The position numbers and the translations under genes were made by a program. This document shows, piece after piece, positions 8,628-15,483 of a stretch of 33,933 bases of DNA (positions within the stretch are counted from its first letter, which is position 1; each line of letters begins with the position of its first letter). Origin of the DNA: an uncultured Clostridia bacterium (GTDB taxonomy: Bacteria; Bacillota; Clostridia; Christensenellales; Aristaeellaceae); assembly GCA_934631055.1 (NCBI GenBank), contig CAKTXP010000008.1, positions 1 through 33,933 of the forward strand, given 5' to 3'. The notes under the pieces are model-generated. The model had not been told where the DNA came from. It ran no database searches and saw only the letters and a program-made list of their open reading frames with translations.

Positions 8628-8849
8628 ATGTCCATGACCGATCCTACGATTTTGCAGCTTCTTGAAAAGGCTGACTGCCGTTATACGCTCGTCGTTGAAA
8701 CCAGCAAGCGCGCCCGTCAGCTGATCGACGGCGTTCCGCCGCTCATCGACGCCAAGGACAAGGAGAACATGCCTCTCTCCGTTGCAATCGACGAAGTGAA
8801 CCGCGGGCTCATTACTTACGAGCGCGCTCCGGAAATTGATGCTGAATAA
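8628..8849 (+). CDS. rpoZ: RNA polymerase omega subunit
   Basis: A 73-aa omega subunit, which stabilises RNA polymerase assembly. The region SKRARQLIDG and the segment KPLSVAIDE-like NMPLSVAIDEVNRGLITYE are the family hallmarks. The start is ATG 8628, behind AGGAGG (8612-8617, 10-nt spacing); a frame extension to a TTG at 8595 lacks a ribosome site. The 60-nt gap after gmk holds a small palindrome (GCCCTTGGGC, 8591-8600). The gene overlaps the start of coaBC by 11 nt. Confidence 0.93.
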   Translation: MSMTDPTILQLLEKADCRYTLVVETSKRARQLIDGVPPLIDAKDKENMPLSVAIDEVNRGLITYERAPEIDAE

Positions 8850-10062
8850 CGAAAAAAAGCCATGCGTTGTCCTCGGCGTGACCGGGGGCATTGCGGCATA
8901 TAAGGCGTGCGAGCTGCTTCGCCTGCTGCAAAAGCGGGGCATTGACGTTTTTGTGGTCATGACGCAGAACGCATGCCGCTTTGTTGCGCCGCTGACATTT
9001 GAAACGCTTTCCGGTCATCCGGTTGCGGTCGATACGTTTGACCGCCCGCAGACGTGGGAGGTTGAGCATATCGCGCTGGCGAAGCGCGCTGATTTATTCC
9101 TGATCGCTCCGGCAACGGCGAATATCATCGGCAAAATGGCGTGCGGCATCGCGGACGACATGCTCTCTACGACTGTGATGGCGACGCGCGCGCCGGTGAT
9201 GATCGCGCCCGCGATGAATACCGGCATGTGGGAGAACGCTGCGGTTCAGCAGAATATCAAAACGCTGACAGAACGCGGCATCCAGATCGTCATGCCGGTA
9301 TCCGGTCACCTCGCCTGCGGAGACAGCGGCGCGGGAAAGATGGAAGACGTGGAAGTCATCGCCCGGCGTGCGGAAGAAGCGCTGTTCGCCAAGCGGGATA
9401 TGGAAGGGCTGCATGTGCTTGTGACGGCGGGGCCTTCCCGCGAAGCGCTCGATCCGGTTCGCTATATTTCCAACCGCTCTTCTGGCAAAATGGGTTATTC
9501 TATTGCTGAAAACGCGGCAAAACGCGGGGCGAAGGTCACGCTGCTGAGCGGCCCGGTATCGCTGGAAGCGCCGAAAGGCGTGGACGTCGTACCGTTTTCG
9601 ACAACACAGGAGCTGCTTGACCGCGCGCTTGAGCTGGCGGATAAGCAGGATATCGTCATTCAGGCCGCTGCGCCCGCGGATTACCGCGCGCAGGAGATCG
9701 CGCCGCAGAAGATTAAAAAGCAGAGCGGCGAGCCGATGGTGCTGACGCTTATCGAGAATCCGGATGTTGCCGCGACGCTGGGACAAGGGAAGAAAGCCCA
9801 TCAGGTTTTTGTCGGCTTTGCGGCGGAAACGAACGATGTGCTTGAGCATGCGCAGGGCAAACTGGTGCGCAAGAATCTGGATATGATCGTCGCTAACGAT
9901 GTGACGCGTCCGGGCGCAGGCTTTGATGTGGACACGAATATCGTGACGCTCATCACCCGAAAGGGAGAAGAAGCGCTGCCGCTGATGAGCAAGGCGGATG
10001 TCGCGGAACATATCCTCGACCATGCGCTTGTGATTCATGTTGAAAAGGCGAACGAACAGTGA
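8839..10062 (+). CDS. coaBC: Bifunctional phosphopantothenoylcysteine decarboxylase / phosphopantothenate-cysteine ligase
   Basis: The 407-aa flavoprotein carries out two steps of coenzyme A synthesis. The N-terminal CoaC half has GVTGGIAAYK, active-site H77 (VEHIALAKRADL), N127 in PAMNTGMWEN and C160 in HLACGDSGAGKMED, equivalent to E. coli H75, N125 and C158. The C-terminal CoaB half has VTAGPSREALDPVRYISNRSSG, AAPADYR, KIKK and FAAETN. The ATG at 8839 gives normal length; an upstream TTG at 8836 is less likely. No strong Shine-Dalgarno is seen, so translation is probably coupled to rpoZ. A terminator follows, and priA, the usual next gene in Bacillus, is not here. Confidence 0.96.
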   Translation: MLNNEKKPCVVLGVTGGIAAYKACELLRLLQKRGIDVFVVMTQNACRFVAPLTFETLSGHPVAVDTFDRPQTWEVEHIALAKRADLFLIAPATANIIGKMACGIADDMLSTTVMATRAPVMIAPAMNTGMWENAAVQQNIKTLTERGIQIVMPVSGHLACGDSGAGKMEDVEVIARRAEEALFAKRDMEGLHVLVTAGPSREALDPVRYISNRSSGKMGYSIAENAAKRGAKVTLLSGPVSLEAPKGVDVVPFSTTQELLDRALELADKQDIVIQAAAPADYRAQEIAPQKIKKQSGEPMVLTLIENPDVAATLGQGKKAHQVFVGFAAETNDVLEHAQGKLVRKNLDMIVANDVTRPGAGFDVDTNIVTLITRKGEEALPLMSKADVAEHILDHALVIHVEKANEQ

Positions 10063-10069
10063 TATATGG

Positions 10070-10107
10070 AAAACTGCCGGGCGGCTTAGGCTGTCGGCAG
10101 TTTTTTT
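10070..10107 (+). terminator. Rho-independent terminator after coaBC
   Basis: AAAACTGCCG (10070-10079) pairs perfectly with CGGCAGTTTT (10095-10104), followed by T residues to 10107. The last T residues also form the start of the first TTGACGTAAA copy. Confidence 0.9.
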
Positions 10108-10138
10108 GACGTAAAAATGCGTTTCCTGCGCATAAATC

Positions 10139-10167
10139 TTGACGTAAACTGGATTTACGCATATAAT
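10139..10167 (+). promoter_or_regulatory. Strong sigma-A promoter with palindrome in its spacer
   Basis: TTGACG (10139-10144), 17 nt, TATAAT (10162-10167). The palindrome CGTAAA-CTGGA-TTTACG (10143-10159) fills the spacer and would place a repressor on the promoter. TTGACGTAAA also occurs 33 nt upstream (10106-10115). Transcription would start near 10174 and serve the small unknown gene and probably secDF. Confidence 0.75.
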
Positions 10168-10183
10168 TAAGCCTACGTATAAT
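10154..10183 (+). promoter_or_regulatory. Second, overlapping sigma-A-like promoter
   Basis: TTTACG (10154-10159), 18 nt, TATAAT (10178-10183). The -35 lies in the right arm of the palindrome, so a protein bound there would affect both promoters. It is weaker than the first because of the -35 sequence. Confidence 0.45.
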
Positions 10184-10242
10184 AGGTCATATCATAGGCA
10201 CTTGCATGAGGACAGGACAAAATGAGAGAAGGGGGCGAACAA

Positions 10243-10608
10243 ATGAAACGCATTTCATGGCGCATGATGCTGGGCTGTTTTGTGGTTTTTGTTTTCGCCT
10301 GCCTGCTCTTATCGGGCGCGCAGAGGTTGATCGCGGCTGACAGGCAGAGCGTCTCGGCAGACACGCTGAGCTGTCGGGAAGCTTGGCTTTGCAGCATGCC
10401 ATCCTCTACGCAGGATCAGCAGACGAGCCGCCAAAGAAGCGAAAAGACTTACGGCGATGCCAAATGGGCGATTCATCCGCAAAATGAATATGCGGATCAC
10501 GGACGCATGCAGAGACAAAGCGACGCCAACGGCAACGTGCTGTCCGGCGGGAACAGCTATCTGCATGCGGTATATCGAGCGTTTCCTCTGGGTGATGGGT
10601 TTGCATAG
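10243..10608 (+). CDS. Hypothetical small membrane-anchored or secreted protein
   Basis: I do not recognise this 121-aa product. It has a basic start (MKRISWR), one hydrophobic segment (about residues 8-26, MMLGCFVVFVFACLLLSG) that could be a signal peptide or anchor, then a polar, Gln/Ser/Arg-rich region. The C-terminus, with DANGNVLSGGNSYLHAVYRAFPLGDGF, looks more ordered and may be the functional part. GGGGG at 10231-10235 supports the ATG at 10243; the in-frame ATG at 10222 lacks a ribosome site. It follows two promoters and precedes secD by 55 nt without a terminator, so it is likely the first gene of the secDF transcript. A link to export is guesswork. Confidence 0.6.
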   Translation: MKRISWRMMLGCFVVFVFACLLLSGAQRLIAADRQSVSADTLSCREAWLCSMPSSTQDQQTSRQRSEKTYGDAKWAIHPQNEYADHGRMQRQSDANGNVLSGGNSYLHAVYRAFPLGDGFA

Positions 10609-10663
10609 CAAGCCAGAAGATATGCAGACCTTTCAATCATAATCAGAAGTGAGGAAAAACGTT

Positions 10664-11929
10664 ATGGCTAACAAACATGCTAAAGCGAAGAATCCGCGCA
10701 CGCGCGCGATCGTTTCGCTGGTCGCAATCCTGGTTGTCGTTGCCGTTTGCGCCTATTTGGGGCTGTTTGGCTTCGGCAAGGGTACGATGATCAACTACCT
10801 CAAGCCCTGGGGCGACGCTATCAGCCTGGGTCTTGACCTGCGCGGCGGCGTTTACACCGTCTATCAGGCGGAGGACAACGGCGACGCTGATTTTGACACG
10901 AAGATGGATTCCACGGTCAGCATCCTGACCAGCCGTCTGACCCGTCAGGGCTTCACCGAGGCGACCGTTACCCGTCAGGGCAATGACCGCATCCGCGTGG
11001 AGATCCCGAACGTCTCTGATCCGAACGAGATCCTGACCATCATCGGCACGCCGGCTCAGCTCTATTTCGTCGATGAGGACGGCAACAACCTGATGGAAGG
11101 CTCCATGGTCAAGAATGCGTATGCCGCGCAGGACCAGGACGGCAAGCCGTGCATCGCGTTTGAACTCAGCGATGAGGGTGCGAAGATTTTCGCCGACGCG
11201 ACTGCCGCGAACCTTGGCAAGACCATCTCCATCACGCTGGATGGCGAGACCATCTCCCGCGCGACGGTTAACACCGTTATCGCGGGCGGCAAGGGCGAGA
11301 TCACGGGCAACTTCACTGCGGATGAAGCGAGGAATCTGGCTACGCTGATCCTCTCTGGTGCGCTGCCGCTGAACCTGACGCAGCTGGAAGTCAGCGCGAT
11401 CTCTGCAACGCTGGGCGTTGAGGCGCTTGACCGCGCGATTCAGGCGGGCATCATCGGCGTTATTCTGGTCATGCTGTTCATGATCTTCCGTTATCGTCTG
11501 TGCGGCGTGGTTGCCGATATCGCGCTGACCATCTATATCATGGTCGTCGTGCTGCTGCTGGCGCTGACCGGCGCGCAGCTGACTCTGCCGGGCGTTGCCG
11601 GTATCATCCTGGGCATCGGCATGGCGGTCGATGCGAACGTTGTTATCTTCGAGCGCATCCGTGAAGAAGTCAAGATCGGGCGTCCGCTGGGCTCCGCGAT
11701 CCGCAAGGGCTTCTCCAACGCGCTCTCCGCGATCATCGACTCGAACGTGACGACCATCATCGCGGCTGTCGTTCTGTACGCGTTCGGCACGGGCTCTGTC
11801 CGCGGCTTTGCGCTGACGCTGGGCATCGGCGTCGTGACGTCGCTGTTCACCGCAGTGTTCGTAACCCACAAGCTGCTGGATATCTTTGCTGACCTCGGCA
11901 TCAAGAACCAGAAGCTCTATGTGCGATAA
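10664..11929 (+). CDS. secD: Protein translocase subunit SecD
   Basis: A 421-aa SecD, which with SecF uses the proton or sodium gradient to pull exported proteins out of the SecYEG channel. It has a first membrane helix (about residues 14-35), the family motif GLDLRGGVY, a shortened periplasmic-type P1 region and five more helices. Conserved region D4 is intact (LPGVAGIILGIGMAVDANVVIFERIREE). The first extracytoplasmic domain is short compared with the E. coli protein, as is usual in Clostridia. The start is ATG 10664 with GAGGA at 10651-10655; the upstream GTG at 10649 is inside that ribosome-site region. secF follows after 18 nt. Confidence 0.96.
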   Translation: MANKHAKAKNPRTRAIVSLVAILVVVAVCAYLGLFGFGKGTMINYLKPWGDAISLGLDLRGGVYTVYQAEDNGDADFDTKMDSTVSILTSRLTRQGFTEATVTRQGNDRIRVEIPNVSDPNEILTIIGTPAQLYFVDEDGNNLMEGSMVKNAYAAQDQDGKPCIAFELSDEGAKIFADATAANLGKTISITLDGETISRATVNTVIAGGKGEITGNFTADEARNLATLILSGALPLNLTQLEVSAISATLGVEALDRAIQAGIIGVILVMLFMIFRYRLCGVVADIALTIYIMVVVLLLALTGAQLTLPGVAGIILGIGMAVDANVVIFERIREEVKIGRPLGSAIRKGFSNALSAIIDSNVTTIIAAVVLYAFGTGSVRGFALTLGIGVVTSLFTAVFVTHKLLDIFADLGIKNQKLYVR

Positions 11930-11947
11930 GGCGAGGAGGAATGAATC

Positions 11948-12853
11948 ATGGAAATCAAAGTGAAAAGCCACCTCAAGCCCTGCGCAGCTGTTTCCATCGC
12001 CATCATCATCGTGGCGCTTGTGATGACGCTGACCGGTCACGGCATGAATCTGGGCGTCGATTTTACCGGCGGCACCATCATGACCTACAATATGGGCGAG
12101 CAGTTTGAAACTGCCGATATCGAAGCTGTTCTGTCTGAGAACGGCATTACCGACGCGCAGATCGCCAAGACGGGCGACGAGGACACGCAGGTGCAGATCC
12201 GCATCAGCGACAAGGAAAACACCGACGACCTGCGCTCCGCACTGGAGAGCAAGCTGGGCGAGAAGTATACCAACATGGAATATGTCGATATCTCCCGCGT
12301 CGGCGCCGTTGCCGGTCGTGACCTCATCAACAACGCCATCAAGAGCGTTACGCTCGCGGCTGTGTTGATGCTGGCGTATATCGCGATTCGTTTCGACTTC
12401 TATTCCGGTCTGGCGGCGATCATCGGTCTGTGCCATGATATCGCGATCATGCTTTCCGCGGTCGTAATCCTGCACAGCTTCATCCGCGTTGAAACGACGT
12501 TCATCGCGGCGTTGCTGACCATCGTCGGCTACTCCATCAACAACACCATCATCATCTTTGACCGCATCCGTGAGAATTCTCACAAGGGCGATCTGCGTCA
12601 CCTCGGCCGCGAGAACATCGTCAACCTCTCTGTGCAGGAGTCTCTCTCCCGTACGCTGAACACGACGATCACCACGCTGCTGACCATCGTGACCCTGTAC
12701 ATCATGGGCGTGGATTCCATCAAGCAGTTTGCGCTGCCGCTCATCATCGGTATCGTGGCAGGCACGTACTCTGCGAACCTCATCAACGGCTATGTCTGGG
12801 CGCTGCTGATGGATCGCCGCGCCGCGAAGAAGCGCGAAAAGGCGAACGCGTAA
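11948..12853 (+). CDS. secF: Protein translocase subunit SecF
   Basis: A 301-aa SecF with six expected membrane helices. The motif GVDFTGGTIM lies after the first helix, and the SecD/SecF core appears as TIVGYSINNTIIIFDRIREN. It partners SecD in the membrane. GAGGAGGA at 11933-11940 precedes the ATG; a nearby ATG at 11941 is out of frame. The C-terminus is basic and cytoplasmic (MDRRAAKKREKANA). A 227-nt untranslated stretch separates it from recJ, with no T-rich terminator. Confidence 0.96.
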   Translation: MEIKVKSHLKPCAAVSIAIIIVALVMTLTGHGMNLGVDFTGGTIMTYNMGEQFETADIEAVLSENGITDAQIAKTGDEDTQVQIRISDKENTDDLRSALESKLGEKYTNMEYVDISRVGAVAGRDLINNAIKSVTLAAVLMLAYIAIRFDFYSGLAAIIGLCHDIAIMLSAVVILHSFIRVETTFIAALLTIVGYSINNTIIIFDRIRENSHKGDLRHLGRENIVNLSVQESLSRTLNTTITTLLTIVTLYIMGVDSIKQFALPLIIGIVAGTYSANLINGYVWALLMDRRAAKKREKANA

Positions 12854-12869
12854 AGCTTGATGTGCGTTT

Positions 12870-12892
12870 GGGTCTGCGCATGAATTAGACCC
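12870..12892 (+). promoter_or_regulatory. Small hairpin after secF
   Basis: GGGTCT (12870-12875) and AGACCC (12887-12892) form a 6-bp stem with an 11-nt loop. It lacks a T tract, so it is not a standard terminator; it could be part of the structured recJ leader or protect the secDF mRNA end. Confidence 0.35.
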
Positions 12893-12975
12893 GCCAAATC
12901 AGAGGATAAACCGGCGCGATGTCGGCTGCATTGCAGATAACGCGATGCAGATCTTTCTGCCGCCTGCTCTTGTGA

Positions 12976-13072
12976 AGGAGGGTGGTGGAAAGATTTACGG
13001 AACAAAAGATCCCTCTGGTTTGGCGCTGAATGCGGTTCGCTGCATTCAGCGCCAAACCATGAGGGGAGGGAG
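12976..13072 (+). promoter_or_regulatory. Structured recJ leader: alternative pairings around the ribosome-binding site
   Basis: A perfect 17-bp inverted repeat (13017-13033 with 13042-13058, 8-nt loop) is extended by CCCTC (13011-13015) pairing with GAGGG (13061-13065). That draws the recJ Shine-Dalgarno run (13063-13072) into or against the stem. The same CCCTC can instead pair with GAGGG at 12978-12982, which lies in AGGGTGGT (12979-12986), the first eight bases of the T-box consensus. The rest of the T-box consensus (ACCGCG) is missing. The two pairings exclude each other, as in a translational on/off switch. No ligand is suggested by the sequence. Confidence 0.5.
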
Positions 13073-13080
13073 GCTTCGGC

Positions 13081-15483
13081 ATGCTTCGATTCGTACCCAA
13101 ACAGCAGGGAAAACGGCAGATACCGCCGGAGCTTGCTTCATTGGATATCCCCAGTCGTCTGCTTGAACTGCTGATCGACCGGCAGATCGATACGCCGGAT
13201 AAGATTGAAAAGTATCTGCATCCTAAGCGCGAGGATCTGTATGACCCGATGCTGATGCAGGATATGGATAAAGCGATCGCCGTCATCCGTGACGCCATTG
13301 AAAAGGGCGAGGAGATCACGGTATTCGGCGACTATGATGTGGACGGCGTGACTGCGACGGCAATCCTGCTGACCTATCTGCGTAAGCAGGGCGCGAAAGT
13401 CGGCTTTTATATTCCGGACAGGCACGGAGAAGGCTATGGATTGAATATCGCGGCGGTTGAACAGATTGCGGCGCATGCTCAATTGCTTATCACGGTGGAC
13501 TGCGGCATTACCTGCGCGAAAGAGGTCGCCCGCGCGAAAGAGCTGGGTATGCGTGTCATCGTGACGGATCACCATCAGCTCGGAACGGAGATCCCGCAAT
13601 GCGAAGCGGTGTTGAATCCGCTGCTGGGGCAGTACCCGTTCCGCCGTCTTTGCGGCGCGGGTGTGGCGTTTAAGCTCGTTCAGGCGATGGGCGGCATGGA
13701 AGCGATTGAATCGCTTTGGGAATTGGCAGCGCTGGCGACGATCGCCGATATTGTTCCGCTGATGGATGAAAACCGCGTGATCGTTTACTATGGGCTTGCG
13801 GCGATGAGCGCGACACAGCGTCCGGGGCTGATTGCTTTGATGGAATCGGCAGGCGTTGATCCGCAGAAGGTGACGTCGTCTGATGTGGCGTTCCGCATGG
13901 CGCCGCGCATCAACGCAGGCGGTCGCCTTGCGCTTGCGTCGCGGGGCGTTCAACTGCTGACGACGCGCCGCATAGAGACGGCGCGCGAGATCGCGGAGGA
14001 ACTGAACCAGGACAATACAAAACGCCGCGAATTGGAATTAGAGATCTTCAAAAAAGCGGATGAGATGACCTGCGGCGAGATTGACTTTATGAACGAGCGC
14101 GCGATTGTCATCTGCGGCGAGGGATGGAACCCCGGCGTGATCGGGCTGGCGGCGTCCAGACTGGTCGAAAAATACAAATGGCCGACAATCCTCCTCTCGC
14201 AGGATGGCGACGTCTGCGTCGGCTCTGCGCGCTCGATTCCCGGCGTCAATATCCATCAGGCGATGAGTGCCTGCCGCGACCTGTTTGTTCGTTTCGGCGG
14301 GCATGCGCAGGCGGCGGGGCTGACGATAGAAAAAAAGAATGTTCCGGAATTCCGCAGAAGGCTCTCTCAGGCGATTGCTGAGCAGGCAGAGGCGGAAGCG
14401 TTTATTCCGACGGAAGAATACGACTTGGAATTGGAGCTTTCCGAAATGACGGAAGAGCTGGTCGATGCGTTTTCGGCGATGCAGCCGACCGGATTCGGCA
14501 ATCCAGCGCCGGTGTTCTGCGTCCGCGGCGTCCATACGACGGAAGTGCGCACCATCGGAAAAGAAGGCGCGCATCTGCGGATGAAACTCGCGCAGGGAAG
14601 CGATATGCGCAGCGCGATCGGTTTCCGCATGGGCGAGCGGCTGAACACGCTTCCGGAAGTCGTGGAAGCTATCCTCAGCCTGTCCATTAACGTATGGCAG
14701 GATAAGCGAAGCGTTCAATGCGAACTGCGGCAGATTCAGGCATACATGCCGGGAAAAGCGTTCGTTGCGGAATGTCAGCGTCAAGCCGGAAAGATCGATG
14801 GCGCGATGCTTGAAGCGATTCGGCTGGGTGACGCGCAGGCAAAGCGTATTGAAAATATGACGCTCGAACAGGCAAAAGCCGTTTTGACCGACGAACTCGC
14901 GTTGGGTTATCAGGGCGTTCTGCTCGGCGTGCATACGCTGGCGGCGATGAAGCTGCTCAATGTTCATCTGGCGGTGATGCATGCACAGCTGGATTACGCT
15001 ATCGGCGAAACGACGGATATCCGTGGATTCAATACGCTGGTCATGGCGCCGGACTGGGCGAAGATCGCGTTCAAACCGCGCGTCATCGTTGCTATGGACG
15101 GCTTTCTGAGTGACGGCGAGCGCGCAATGGCGGAAGAGAATTTCCCTGATGCTCGTATCATCGAAGTGACCGATATGCGCGGACAGGCGGCTTCCGCGGC
15201 GGCGCGGCTTCTGCCGGAGGACGATGCGCTTAGAGGGCTTTATAAAGCGCTCCGCCAGCGTGAAAAGGTCGAATGCACGATGAACATGCTTGCCGCGGCA
15301 ACCGGACTTGACGAGGGCATGATCCTGGCGGGCTTGATGATCCTGTCCGAACTGCATTTGATTGAATATAAACCGGCTCCGCTGGAATGGCGGATACTGC
15401 CCAGCGGCAAGGTGTCGCTGGAAAACAGCCGATTCCGTACGCGGCTGATGCAGATGAAGGGCGAAGGGAGGAAAACGATTTGA
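13081..15483 (+). CDS. recJ: Single-stranded-DNA-specific exonuclease RecJ
   Basis: An 800-aa 5'-to-3' exonuclease of the DHH phosphoesterase family, used in recombination and mismatch or base-excision repair. Motif I appears as FGDYDVDGVTATAIL, motif II as VDCGIT, and motif III as VTDHHQLG. The DHHA1 region follows, with RINAGGRL, GSARSIPG and FGGHAQAAGLTI. Next comes the OB-type domain with TGFGNPAPVF. A C-terminal extension of about 230 residues, typical of Bacillota RecJ, is present. The strong GGGGAGGGAGG (13062-13072) fits ATG 13081. The stop overlaps the relA start by 4 nt. Confidence 0.95.
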   Translation: MLRFVPKQQGKRQIPPELASLDIPSRLLELLIDRQIDTPDKIEKYLHPKREDLYDPMLMQDMDKAIAVIRDAIEKGEEITVFGDYDVDGVTATAILLTYLRKQGAKVGFYIPDRHGEGYGLNIAAVEQIAAHAQLLITVDCGITCAKEVARAKELGMRVIVTDHHQLGTEIPQCEAVLNPLLGQYPFRRLCGAGVAFKLVQAMGGMEAIESLWELAALATIADIVPLMDENRVIVYYGLAAMSATQRPGLIALMESAGVDPQKVTSSDVAFRMAPRINAGGRLALASRGVQLLTTRRIETAREIAEELNQDNTKRRELELEIFKKADEMTCGEIDFMNERAIVICGEGWNPGVIGLAASRLVEKYKWPTILLSQDGDVCVGSARSIPGVNIHQAMSACRDLFVRFGGHAQAAGLTIEKKNVPEFRRRLSQAIAEQAEAEAFIPTEEYDLELELSEMTEELVDAFSAMQPTGFGNPAPVFCVRGVHTTEVRTIGKEGAHLRMKLAQGSDMRSAIGFRMGERLNTLPEVVEAILSLSINVWQDKRSVQCELRQIQAYMPGKAFVAECQRQAGKIDGAMLEAIRLGDAQAKRIENMTLEQAKAVLTDELALGYQGVLLGVHTLAAMKLLNVHLAVMHAQLDYAIGETTDIRGFNTLVMAPDWAKIAFKPRVIVAMDGFLSDGERAMAEENFPDARIIEVTDMRGQAASAAARLLPEDDALRGLYKALRQREKVECTMNMLAAATGLDEGMILAGLMILSELHLIEYKPAPLEWRILPSGKVSLENSRFRTRLMQMKGEGRKTI

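Noticed and set aside
12979..13016. A complete T-box riboswitch before recJ
   Set aside because: Only AGGGTGGT and a facing CCCT match. ACCGCG and a full stem I with specifier loop are not seen, so it is reported only as a structured leader.
12945..13166. Plus-strand 73-codon frame across the recJ leader
   Set aside because: It runs through the 17-bp inverted repeat and the recJ start, has no ribosome site at its ATG, and its residues are explained by RNA structure, not by protein coding.
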